Positions 9,598 to 17,011 of a stretch of 39,441 nucleotides of DNA are shown piece by piece (within the stretch, counting starts at the first letter, position 1; every line of letters starts with the position of its first letter). The DNA is from an uncultured Eubacteriales bacterium (lineage in GTDB: Bacteria > Bacillota > Clostridia > Lachnospirales > Lachnospiraceae), in NCBI GenBank assembly GCA_949294665.1, contig CASFID010000016.1:1-39441 (forward strand). Reading direction: 5' to 3'. A program made the translations under genes and the position numbers. The notes under the pieces were generated by a model that saw only the letters and a program-made list of their open reading frames with translations, was not told the origin of the DNA and did no database searches.

Positions 9598-10470
9598 ATG
9601 TCTTTACAATCGTTAAGTTTCCGTCTGATAGCCGGTCATTCAGATGCGAAAAGAGACCGCGGACTGAATGCTGCGCCGGACGATATTCTGCGGATTAATG
9701 ATATCCCCTACGGGCCGGATGTGAAGTGGAATACTCTGGATGTGTACAGGTCGAAAGACTCAAAGGGAAAACTGCCGGTCATTGTAAATGTCCACGGAGG
9801 CGGCTATGTATACGGAAGTACGAAACAGTATCAGTTTTACTGCATGGATCTGGCACGGAGAGGCTTTGCAGTGGTCAGCTTTAACTATCATCTGGCGCCG
9901 AAGTTTAAATTTCCCACTCCGATTTTTGACCTGAATCTTGTAATGGAGTGGATCTGTAAAAAGGCGGATATCCACGGATTCGATACGGACAGAGTGGCGT
10001 TGGTCGGTGATTCCGCCGGAGCGCAGCTTGCCAGCCAGTATGCGGTGATCTGCACGAATCCGGAATATGCCGAAGTAATGGAAGTGACTCCGCCGGCTTT
10101 CGGCTTGAGAGCTGTCGGACTTAACTGTGGAATGTATGATCTGAAAGGACGGGCCACAAACATTTCAGAAAATAAGCTTATGATAGATTATTTTACAGAG
10201 CATCCGTTGGTGTATGGAAAGAAGCTGGATGTATTAGACTATGTGACGGAGAAGTTCCCGCCGGCTTATCTGCTCACTGCGAAAGGAGATTTTCTTGTGG
10301 ATCAGTGTGAACCAATGGCAAAGCTCCTGATGGAAAAAGGTGTTCCGTGCGAGTACAAGATCTATGGAGATGAGAATACAGGACATGTATTCCACGTGGA
10401 TATGCGTTCTGACCTGGCACGAGAGGCAAATGACGATGAGATTGCATTTATAAAAAAATATATAGATTAA
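9598..10470 (+). CDS. Alpha/beta hydrolase, hormone-sensitive-lipase-like esterase
   Basis: A 290-residue cytosolic hydrolase. The oxyanion motif HGGG (66-69), nucleophile elbow GDSAG (137-141, Ser139), an acid in AKGDFLVDQ and a histidine in TGHVFHVD form the usual catalytic set of the HSL/family IV esterases. The natural ester is not known. It sits 24 bp after the HEPN gene and 19 bp before the DUF362 gene, so all are probably co-transcribed. AAGGAGCGG precedes the ATG. Confidence 0.85.
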   Translation: MSLQSLSFRLIAGHSDAKRDRGLNAAPDDILRINDIPYGPDVKWNTLDVYRSKDSKGKLPVIVNVHGGGYVYGSTKQYQFYCMDLARRGFAVVSFNYHLAPKFKFPTPIFDLNLVMEWICKKADIHGFDTDRVALVGDSAGAQLASQYAVICTNPEYAEVMEVTPPAFGLRAVGLNCGMYDLKGRATNISENKLMIDYFTEHPLVYGKKLDVLDYVTEKFPPAYLLTAKGDFLVDQCEPMAKLLMEKGVPCEYKIYGDENTGHVFHVDMRSDLAREANDDEIAFIKKYID

Positions 10471-10489
10471 AAGATTGAAGGAGAAGAAC

Positions 10490-11491
10490 ATGGCAGAAAA
10501 GAAAGCAATACCCGGTACAGGTGGAGACCATTACATACCGTATGAGGAGAGAACCGGAGCGGAATCCATTGTTTATTTCACACGGGATCTGTCAGTGGAG
10601 GGACTGAGCAGGATCTTTCAGCGTGTGAGTGGAAAGATTACAGGAAAAACAGGGATCAAGCTTCATACCGGCGAGCCCCATGGACCGAATATCATTCCAC
10701 GCCCGTGGGTGAAAGAACTGATCGAAAAAAATCTTCCCGGCGCTTCTATCGTAGAGACAAATTCCTACTATGAGGGAGGCAGGTACACGACAGAACAGCA
10801 CCGGGAGACGCTGAAAGTAAACGGCTGGACATTCTGTCCTGTGGATATCATGGATGCAGACGGCGCAGTGCCGTTTCCTGTGAAAGACGGGAAATGGTTC
10901 ACAGAGATGTATATGGGAAAGAATATTCTCGATTATGATTCTCTGTTTGTACTGACTCACTTTAAGGGGCATGCAAAAGGCGGGTTCGGAGGCTCTGACA
11001 AAAATATCGGCATCGGATGTGCAGACGGGCGGATCGGCAAGAAAATGATCCACACCACACCCGGATCCGATGATATGTGGGATATTTCTGATGAAGAGTT
11101 TATGGAGAGAATGACAGAATCTGCAAAGGCGGTAGTTGATCATTTTGGTGAACATATCAGCTATGTCAATGTTATGCGGAATATGTCGGTGTCCTGTGAC
11201 TGTGAGGGGACTGCTGCAGAGCCTGTCGTCACGCCGAATGTGGGAATTCTGGCTTCTCTTGACATTCTTGCAATTGACCAGGCGTCCGTGGATCTTGTGT
11301 ACGCCATGAAAGAGGAGGACCGCCATGCTCTGGTAGAGCGGATCGAATCCCGCCACGGCCTCAGACAGCTGACATATATGAAAGAACTTCATATGGGAAA
11401 TGACAGATATCATCTGATCGACATTGATCATGGCGACAGAGAGATCACGCTTCAGGAAGCGGTGAAAGACGTTGTCCCATTTGAAGGATAA
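10490..11491 (+). CDS. DUF362-domain protein
   Basis: A 333-residue protein of the DUF362 family. Recognised by KTGIKLHTGEPHGPNIIP, the histidine/glycine-rich THFKGHAKGGFGGSDKNIG near 160-180, and CADGRIGKKMIHT. Many family members carry an extra ferredoxin domain; none is present here. Biochemical function is unknown; the His and Cys pattern suggests metal or cofactor binding. The ATG at 10490 has GGAGAAG just upstream; a TTG at 10475 would lack a ribosome site. Likely last gene of the MNT/HEPN/esterase run. Confidence 0.8.
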   Translation: MAEKKAIPGTGGDHYIPYEERTGAESIVYFTRDLSVEGLSRIFQRVSGKITGKTGIKLHTGEPHGPNIIPRPWVKELIEKNLPGASIVETNSYYEGGRYTTEQHRETLKVNGWTFCPVDIMDADGAVPFPVKDGKWFTEMYMGKNILDYDSLFVLTHFKGHAKGGFGGSDKNIGIGCADGRIGKKMIHTTPGSDDMWDISDEEFMERMTESAKAVVDHFGEHISYVNVMRNMSVSCDCEGTAAEPVVTPNVGILASLDILAIDQASVDLVYAMKEEDRHALVERIESRHGLRQLTYMKELHMGNDRYHLIDIDHGDREITLQEAVKDVVPFEG

Positions 11492-11524
11492 AGACAGATA
11501 ATATGGCAAAATGGAGAAAAACAG

Positions 11525-11553
11525 ATGGTAATTTTATGCTTATACCATAATTT
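11525..11553 (+). terminator. Weak terminator candidate after the DUF362 gene
   Basis: ATGGTA (11525-11530) can pair with TACCAT (11543-11548), followed by AATTTT. The stem is short and AT-rich. Confidence 0.3.
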
Positions 11554-11584
11554 TCAACAAATTTTAGCGAAATCTTAACATCAT

Positions 11585-11613
11585 CTTGACACCAGAGGGA
11601 AGAAAGAGTAAAG
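11585..11613 (+). promoter_or_regulatory. Promoter of the Amt-PII gene
   Basis: TTGACA (11585-11590) and TAAAGT (11608-11613) are 17 bp apart. The transcript would start near 11620 and carry a leader of about 155 bases. Confidence 0.65.
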
Positions 11614-11620
11614 TCTTATG

Positions 11621-11670
11621 CATAAAAGCAAAGGCGCTTTGGATGAATTTCCGAGGCGTCTTTACTTTTA
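11621..11670 (+). ncRNA. Long hairpin at the 5' end of the Amt-PII leader
   Basis: ATAAAAG (11621-11627) pairs with CTTTTAT (11664-11670), and after one mismatch 11629-11642 pairs continuously with 11649-11662 (including a few G-T pairs). The stem has about 21 pairs and a six-base loop TGAATT. It begins almost exactly at the predicted start of transcription. No T-run follows, so it is not an ordinary terminator. It could be an RNA-binding-protein target or antiterminator partner. Confidence 0.55.
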
Positions 11671-11691
11671 TCATAAAAATACCTTTCGGTA

Positions 11692-11740
11692 CAAAGAAGT
11701 GCATCAAAGGGAAGTGATCACTCCCGGCGGTGCACTTTTT
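11692..11740 (+). terminator. Attenuator-like terminator in the Amt-PII leader
   Basis: The arm at 11696-11702 (AAGTGCA) pairs with TGCACTT at 11730-11736, with an inner GGGA/TCCC stem (11708-11711 with 11721-11724), and the T-run 11735-11740 follows directly. It stands 36 bases before the ATG, between promoter and gene, so it would stop transcription unless prevented. This is the layout of transcription attenuation. Confidence 0.55.
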
Positions 11741-11776
11741 TGTTCCCCGGGACCAAGATCAAAAGGAGGAGATATT

Positions 11777-13510
11777 ATGTATTCGGCAACAGATGTAATG
11801 TGGGTTCTGGTTGCGGCCATTCTGGTGTTCTTTATGCAGGCAGGATTCGCACTTTGTGAGGCGGGGCTTACCCGGGCGAAGAATACGGGAAATATTCTCA
11901 TGAAGAATATGATGGATTTCTGTATCGGAACACCGTGCTACTGGCTGATCGGATTCGGAATCATGTTTGCGGGCAGCGGGCCGCTGATCGGCGGACTGGA
12001 TCCTTTGATTCAGGGAAGCTATGATTTCGGGACACTTCCTACATGGTGTTACGCGATCTTCCAGACTGTATTCTGTGCGACTGCAGCGACGATCGTATCC
12101 GGATCCATGGCGGAGCGTACGAATTTCAAGGCTTACTGTATCTACAGTGCGGCGATCAGCCTGATCGTGTATCCGATCTCAGGTCACTGGATCTGGGGCG
12201 ACGGCTGGCTTTCATCCCTGAACTTCCATGATTTCGCAGGTTCTACCTGTGTACATATGGTAGGAGGTCTGATCGCATGTCTCGGAGCTGCAATGCTTGG
12301 ACCCCGTATCGGAAAATACGATAAGAACGGCAAGGCGAGAGCAATACCGGGCCATAATATGACAGCAATGGCTCTTGGTGTATTTATCCTCTGGTTCTGC
12401 TGGTTCGGTTTCAACGGCGGTTCTACAGTGGCGATGACGACAGATGCGGACATGGAGCTTGCCTCTCTTGTCATGTTCAATACAAACCTTGCAGCAGCTG
12501 TATCTACAGTTGTAGCAATGATCTTCACATGGCTGCGTTACGGCAAGCCGGATGTATCCATGACATTTAATGCGGCTCTTGCAGGCCTTGTTGCAATTAC
12601 GGCGCCGTGTGACTGCGTTACCCCGGTGGGCGCATTCTTTATCGGACTGATCGCAGGTTTCCTTGTAGTGCTTTCTGTTGAATTCTTCGACAATATAGCC
12701 AAGATCGATGATCCGGTAGGAGCGGTATCCGTCCATATGGTAAATGGTATGTGGGGAACTCTTGCAGTCGGACTGTTCAGCAACGGCGGCGACGGCGTGG
12801 CGCCCGGACTCTTCTACGGCGGAGGACTCAAACAGCTTGGCATACAGGCACTTGGCATTGCTTCAGTTGCGGCATATGTACTTATAGTAATGTTCATCGT
12901 ATTTAAGATCATAGATAAGACAGTGGGCTTAAGAGTACCGGCTCAGATCGAGATCGACGGCCTTGATATCCATGAACACGGTCTTGCCTCCGCATATTCC
13001 GGTTTCGCGATCAATGATATGACAGGAATGGATATGGACGTAAATGAAAATACGGACCTTGGCGAGGACGATTATGAGAAAGCTTCCAAAGCTCAGGTAG
13101 ACGCGGCGGTTAAGGTTGTAAATAAGAAAACTGTTGTGGACGGCGTCTATGATACAGGAATGCATAAGGTAAGCATTATCTGCAGACTGGCCAAGTTTGA
13201 TGCATTGAAGACCGCACTCAACGAGCTTGGAGTGACCGGTATCACCATGACACAGGTTATGGGCTGCGGCATACAGAAAGGCGCGGGAGAGAAATACCGC
13301 GGTGTTGAGCTGGATGCCAACCTGCTCCCGAAAGTGAAAGTAGAAGTCGTCGTCAGCAAGATCCCGGTAGATTCTGTGATCGAAGCGGCAAAGAAAGCAC
13401 TGTATACCGGACATATCGGAGACGGCAAGATCTTCGTCTATAACGTGACGAGAGTAGTCAAGGTAAGGACCGGAGAAGAAGACTTCGCAGCGCTTCAGGA
13501 TGTGGAATAA
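11777..13510 (+). CDS. amt: Ammonium transporter fused to a C-terminal PII (GlnB/GlnK) domain
   Basis: A 577-residue fusion. Residues 1 to about 410 form an Amt channel with 11 predicted membrane segments and the two pore-region histidines (CVHMVGG near 158, SVHMVNG near 319). A linker of about 50 residues follows, then a complete PII domain from about 461 (MHKVSIICRL) through the T-loop GCGIQKGAGEKYRGVEL to TGHIGDGKIFV and VRTGEEDFAAL. Normal GlnK plugs AmtB in response to 2-oxoglutarate and ATP; here the plug is tethered. The T-loop tyrosine that is uridylylated in enterobacteria is replaced by leucine. Start 11777 is set by AAAGGAGGA at 11762-11770; the open frame back to 11618 is leader. 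Confidence 0.95.
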   Translation: MYSATDVMWVLVAAILVFFMQAGFALCEAGLTRAKNTGNILMKNMMDFCIGTPCYWLIGFGIMFAGSGPLIGGLDPLIQGSYDFGTLPTWCYAIFQTVFCATAATIVSGSMAERTNFKAYCIYSAAISLIVYPISGHWIWGDGWLSSLNFHDFAGSTCVHMVGGLIACLGAAMLGPRIGKYDKNGKARAIPGHNMTAMALGVFILWFCWFGFNGGSTVAMTTDADMELASLVMFNTNLAAAVSTVVAMIFTWLRYGKPDVSMTFNAALAGLVAITAPCDCVTPVGAFFIGLIAGFLVVLSVEFFDNIAKIDDPVGAVSVHMVNGMWGTLAVGLFSNGGDGVAPGLFYGGGLKQLGIQALGIASVAAYVLIVMFIVFKIIDKTVGLRVPAQIEIDGLDIHEHGLASAYSGFAINDMTGMDMDVNENTDLGEDDYEKASKAQVDAAVKVVNKKTVVDGVYDTGMHKVSIICRLAKFDALKTALNELGVTGITMTQVMGCGIQKGAGEKYRGVELDANLLPKVKVEVVVSKIPVDSVIEAAKKALYTGHIGDGKIFVYNVTRVVKVRTGEEDFAALQDVE

Positions 13511-13547
13511 TAGAAATCAGTGGTCGGAATGAGCGCCGATCAGAAAA

Positions 13548-13596
13548 CAGGACTGGCTGGAGAAGCAGAGATAGCTGCTTACTTCAGTCAGTCCTG
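13548..13596. terminator. Terminator between the Amt-PII and DUF368 genes
   Basis: A 12-base stem with one G-T pair, CAGGACTGGCTG (13548-13559) with CAGTCAGTCCTG (13585-13596), and an inner AAGCAG/CTGCTT stem. It lies between convergent genes and can serve both, although the T-tract is short (TTATT). Confidence 0.65.
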
Positions 13597-13606
13597 TTAT
13601 TGCGGA

Positions 13607-14452
13607 TTACTCCACCTTTACCCTGCTGTTAAATTTGTCTAAGAGCAGCGCGATCGCGACACCGACCACGATACAGATGATATTTACAACTGCTGCTCCT
13701 GCATTTTTGAAACCGGATACCGGGATGATCATGACTGTCGCTGCGATCACGATCCCGATGATGCCGTGGAATGCGATAGAATAGAAGTTGTCGAACAGCG
13801 CATTGATCGCTTTGGCAAGGCAGATCACTGTGACAACGGCTCCGATACCTGCCGGCACGAGGATGCTCATGTTAAAATTACCGATCCCGTCCACGAACGG
13901 CGTATAAAGTCCCAGAGGCATGAGCAGTGTGGAAAAGCTCATGCCCGGAGCGATCACACTGAGAGCCAGACAGAATCCACAGAACAGGTACCAGGCGAAA
14001 TTCGGTTTTACCTCAATCGAGAACATCTGCAGTCCGATCAGCAGTGCAAAGATGACGATCATGCACACGATCATAGAGATAAAAGAGCCCTTGCTGCGGC
14101 CCTGCTCGCCGGCCTCCCGGAACAGAGACGGAAGCATTCCGGTGATCAGTCCGATAAAGACACAGACAGACGGGTCCGGGTATTCTTCAAGGAAAAAAGC
14201 GAGGACTTTGGCCACTCCCAGAAATCCGATAACGCCTCCGATAAATACCGGGATCAGCGGAGGAACATGGGATTTGAAGTTCTTAAACGGGTTAGAGAGA
14301 AGCTCCATGATCGGCTTGTAGATACCGAAGATCACGCTCAGCACGCCGCCGGATATTCCGGGGAGAACTGCCCCCAGTCCGATCAGCGCCCCCTGCAGGA
14401 TACGGTAGAGGAACTGAAACGGATTGATACTCTTTTTCTTTTCCTGATTCAT
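13607..14452 (-). CDS. DUF368 membrane protein (PopT-type undecaprenyl-phosphate translocase family)
   Basis: A 281-residue protein with about 8-9 membrane segments. GALIGLGAVLPGISGGVLSV near residue 22 and CLALSVIAPGMSFSTLLMPL near 165 are the paired re-entrant-type motifs of DUF368. Members of this family have been shown to recycle undecaprenyl phosphate across the membrane for cell-wall synthesis, so that is the likely role. The ATG at 14452 has AAAGGA upstream; the longer frame from 14485 would need a TTG start. Monocistronic, with its own promoter. Confidence 0.85.
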   Translation of the reverse strand: MNQEKKKSINPFQFLYRILQGALIGLGAVLPGISGGVLSVIFGIYKPIMELLSNPFKNFKSHVPPLIPVFIGGVIGFLGVAKVLAFFLEEYPDPSVCVFIGLITGMLPSLFREAGEQGRSKGSFISMIVCMIVIFALLIGLQMFSIEVKPNFAWYLFCGFCLALSVIAPGMSFSTLLMPLGLYTPFVDGIGNFNMSILVPAGIGAVVTVICLAKAINALFDNFYSIAFHGIIGIVIAATVMIIPVSGFKNAGAAVVNIICIVVGVAIALLLDKFNSRVKVE

Positions 14453-14497
14453 ATGGTTATTGATCCTTTCCTTCTTAAATTTCAAAAAACATATTTA

Positions 14498-14526
14498 TTT
14501 ATACTATTTTTTATGCCTTTTTTCAA
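14498..14526 (-). promoter_or_regulatory. Promoter of the DUF368 gene
   Basis: On the minus strand TTGAAA (14521-14526) and TATAAA (14498-14503) are 17 bp apart, about 50 bases before the ATG at 14452. Confidence 0.6.
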
Positions 14527-14679
14527 GTGCATATGTAATCTTTTTGGAGCAGCCGCTTCTCGGAGGCAGTCTGGGTGATGGTGATCCGTCTCTCCAGGAG
14601 CAGGGGGCGGCGCGTTCCAGCCGTGCATCTGCTCCGGATACAGGGAGAGAAGTGCCGGACAGAAGATTCCGTCCGGGGA
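14527..14679. other. Intergenic stretch without a recognised gene
   Basis: Together with the two promoter regions this is the 350-base gap between the DUF368 and MarR genes. I see only one small hairpin, CCGGAC (14655-14660) with GTCCGG (14671-14676), ending 3 bp before the MarR -35 box, and no convincing short coding frame. Confidence 0.5.
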
Positions 14680-14707
14680 TTGACAAGAAAAAATATCGCG
14701 CTATAAT
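14680..14707 (+). promoter_or_regulatory. Strong promoter of the MarR/MATE operon
   Basis: Consensus TTGACA (14680-14685) and consensus TATAAT (14702-14707), 16 bp apart. Confidence 0.8.
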
Positions 14708-14718
14708 GTCTAATTGAA

Positions 14719-14756
14719 AATAGTTCATAAGGAAACCGTTTATTTATGAACTATAG
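14719..14756. promoter_or_regulatory. Long palindromic operator before the MarR/MATE operon
   Basis: ATAGTTCATAA (14720-14730) and TTATGAACTAT (14744-14754) are perfect inverted arms. The symmetry continues inward with two mismatches (TTCATAAGGAAAC against GTTTATTTATGAA), making a palindrome of about 35 bp centred on the C at 14737. It lies just after the -10 box, where a bound repressor would block the polymerase. The MarR protein encoded directly downstream is the likely ligand. Confidence 0.65.
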
Positions 14757-14802
14757 TGTCTATGAATAAGTGGAGATGCACTGATGCCGGGGAGGTGCGA
14801 TG

Positions 14803-15252
14803 ATGCAAAGGACTACAGAAATATTTATCGGACTGCGGAGTCTCTTCCGCCTGTACGATAAGCTGTTGAAAAAGGTGTGTACGGAACATGATCTCACAGT
14901 GATCGAGGCTGATATCATCAGTTTCCTGCAGAACAATCCGGGAAAGGACACGGCGGCGGATATTGCAGAGCTGCGTATGCTGTCGAAAGGAGCAGTGTCG
15001 AAAGGGGTAGACTCCCTGATACAGAAATCTCTTCTGGAGCGGATCCCGGATACGCGGGACCGCAGAAAGATCCATCTGAAACTCATGCCTCAGGCGGGAC
15101 CGGTGACAGAGACTGTCGATGAAGTGAGGAATGAATTTCTGGACACGGTCTTAAGCGGCTTTACAGAGGAAGAACTGGAGATGCAGACAAGGTTTTTGCA
15201 AAAGCTCTTTGACAATACAAAAAAGGAAATAGAAAGAAGGGATCGGTCATGA
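14803..15252 (+). CDS. MarR-family regulator of the downstream MATE pump
   Basis: A 149-residue MarR protein. The winged helix spans about residues 35-100: TAADIAELRMLSKGAVSKGVDSLIQK is the helix-turn-helix and DTRDRRKIHLKL the wing with the usual D-R-R pattern. Its stop overlaps the MATE start (ATGA at 15249-15252), so both are one unit, probably self-repressed through the palindrome at 14719-14756. The second of two adjacent ATGs (14800, 14803) gives the better distance to GGAGG. The inducing ligand is unknown. Confidence 0.85.
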   Translation: MQRTTEIFIGLRSLFRLYDKLLKKVCTEHDLTVIEADIISFLQNNPGKDTAADIAELRMLSKGAVSKGVDSLIQKSLLERIPDTRDRRKIHLKLMPQAGPVTETVDEVRNEFLDTVLSGFTEEELEMQTRFLQKLFDNTKKEIERRDRS

Positions 15253-16739
15253 CACAGACAGAACAGGATCAGAGAGAAGCACAGACAAAGGAAGTACGGA
15301 CAACAGAAGTACCGGCAGCAGAGACACAGACGGCAGAAAGCGTCAGCGCCGGCACGGGCGGCGGTGAAGACAAGGAATTTCTGCGGACGGAGCCTCTTGG
15401 AAAGCTGCTTCTTAAGCTGGCGCTTCCGACAGTGGCAGCTCAGCTGATCAATATGCTTTACAACATCGTCGACAGGATCTACATCGGACATATCCCGGAT
15501 ATCGGCGCAACCGCCCTGACGGGGGTGGGCGTCTGCATGCCGCTGATCATGATCGTCTCTGCTTTCGCGGCGCTGGTCGGCTACGGCGGCGCGCCGAGGG
15601 CGTCTATATTTATGGGAAAGAAGGACAAGGATTCGGCGGAGAAGACGCTGGGGAACTGTTTCGTACTCCAGATCATCATCTCCGTCATCCTTACGGCAGT
15701 ACTGCTGATCTGGAACAGAGATTTTCTCATGGCGTTCGGAGCGAGCGAGAACACCATCGGATACGGAGTCAGCTATATGAACATCTATGCCCTTGGAACG
15801 ATCTTTGTCGAGATCACTCTTGGCATGAACGCATTCATCACGGCACAGGGGTTTGCAAAGACAGGAATGCTCTCCGTCCTGATCGGCGCAGTGGCAAATA
15901 TCATCCTGGATCCGATTTTTATCTTCGGCTTTAACATGGACGTCAGGGGCGCGGCGCTCGCTACGATCATATCCCAGGCGCTTTCCTGTATCTGGGTGGT
16001 CGGATTCCTGTGCGGGAAGAAGACTTTTCTTAAGATAAAGAAGATAAATCTGAGGCTTACGCCGAACATCATCCTCCCCTGTCTGGCTCTTGGAGTCGCC
16101 ACATTTATCATGCAGGCCAGCGAGAGCGTGATCTCCGTATGCTTTAACAGCTCCCTGCAGAATTACGGGGGAGACATTGCGGTGGGCGCGATGACAATCT
16201 TAACGAGCGTGATGCAGTTCGCCATGCTGCCCCTCCAGGGGTTAGGTCAGGGAGCTCAGCCTATCATCAGCTACTGCTACGGCGCCGGGGATGCCGGGCG
16301 GGTGCGGGCGGCCTTTAAACTCCTGCTCAAAGTCAGTCTCGGCTATTCCATCCTGCTGTGGATCCTGGTCATGGCGCTGCCGGGAGGATTTGCGGCGATG
16401 TTCACATCCGACGGCCAGTTGATGGAATACACGAAGACCGCGCTGCGCATCTACATGGGCTCCATGTTCCTGTTCGGGATCCAGATGGCGTGCCAGATGA
16501 CGTTTAACGCACTGGGGAAAGCGGCGGAATCCATCATCGTGGCAGTCATGCGTAAGTTCGTGCTCCTGATCCCACTGATCTACATCATGCCTCATATCAT
16601 CCGGTCAGACCAGACAATGGCAGTATACATGGCGGAACCTGTCGCAGACCTGCTGGCAGTGACGTTCACGGCGGTCCTGTTTACGGTACAGTTTAAGAAA
16701 ACGCTGAAAAACATAGGCGGGGCGCAGCAAAAGGAGTAA
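15249..16739 (+). CDS. MATE-family efflux transporter with a long acidic N-terminal tail
   Basis: A 496-residue MATE protein with 12 predicted membrane segments, beginning its family match at LGKLLLKLALPTVAAQL near residue 50. Conserved pieces include NMLYNIVDRIYIGH and MNAFITAQGFAKTG. The first 45 or so residues are a hydrophilic, Thr/Glu/Gln-rich tail that most MATE proteins lack. The overlapping ATGA with the MarR gene supports this start, so the tail is probably real. Drug or metabolite efflux, controlled by the preceding MarR. Substrate unknown. Confidence 0.9.
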   Translation: MTQTEQDQREAQTKEVRTTEVPAAETQTAESVSAGTGGGEDKEFLRTEPLGKLLLKLALPTVAAQLINMLYNIVDRIYIGHIPDIGATALTGVGVCMPLIMIVSAFAALVGYGGAPRASIFMGKKDKDSAEKTLGNCFVLQIIISVILTAVLLIWNRDFLMAFGASENTIGYGVSYMNIYALGTIFVEITLGMNAFITAQGFAKTGMLSVLIGAVANIILDPIFIFGFNMDVRGAALATIISQALSCIWVVGFLCGKKTFLKIKKINLRLTPNIILPCLALGVATFIMQASESVISVCFNSSLQNYGGDIAVGAMTILTSVMQFAMLPLQGLGQGAQPIISYCYGAGDAGRVRAAFKLLLKVSLGYSILLWILVMALPGGFAAMFTSDGQLMEYTKTALRIYMGSMFLFGIQMACQMTFNALGKAAESIIVAVMRKFVLLIPLIYIMPHIIRSDQTMAVYMAEPVADLLAVTFTAVLFTVQFKKTLKNIGGAQQKE

Positions 16740-16756
16740 AAGGTTTTACTCTTTTT
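16729..16756 (+). terminator. Terminator overlapping the end of the MATE gene
   Basis: AAAAGGAGTAAAA (16729-16741) pairs with TTTTACTCTTTTT (16744-16756) around a two-base centre. The stop codon (16737-16739) lies inside the stem, and the right arm supplies the T-tract. Confidence 0.65.
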
Positions 16757-16780
16757 CAGCTGGCATCCCGGCCGATCCTG

Positions 16781-16789
16781 TGCTATGAT
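16781..16789 (+). promoter_or_regulatory. Extended -10 promoter before the nucleotidyltransferase
   Basis: TGCTATGAT carries the TG dinucleotide and a -10 box TATGAT (16784-16789). It would give a leader of about 215 bases containing the in-frame open stretch 16853-17011. Confidence 0.4.
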
Positions 16790-17011
16790 ATACCCGTGCG
16801 TTTCCTTATATATATCCCGGCTTTGTGCGGGGATGACAAGGAATGATAACCTTTGGCGGAAGCCGTGGAGAGGGCGGTCGATGAGTGCATTGCGGAGACA
16901 ATCTTCAGGCCCTTTCGCGAGTGCAAGACTGCCGAGGAGATATCAGCCAGATGTAATCTCCCGGCAGAACAGATCATCGCACTAAGAATTAATCAGGAGG
17001 ATTACAGTGAT

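Noticed and set aside
10592-11509. A 305-codon minus-strand frame opposite the DUF362 gene
   Set aside because: Antisense shadow rich in Cys and His; the plus strand encodes a recognised family with good spacing to its neighbours.
11621-11740. ANTAR-type nitrogen antiterminator in the Amt leader
   Set aside because: A hexaloop hairpin is present, but the loop TGAATT lacks the A1 and G4 bases and the second paired hexaloop hairpin is not evident.
11618-11776. Long N-terminal extension of the Amt-PII protein
   Set aside because: The frame is open but has no ribosome site, is not membrane-like, and covers the leader hairpins. AAAGGAGGA supports 11777.
13766-14578. A 270-codon plus-strand frame opposite the DUF368 gene
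   Set aside because: Very polar His/Asp/Arg composition typical of the reverse of a membrane protein; no ribosome site.
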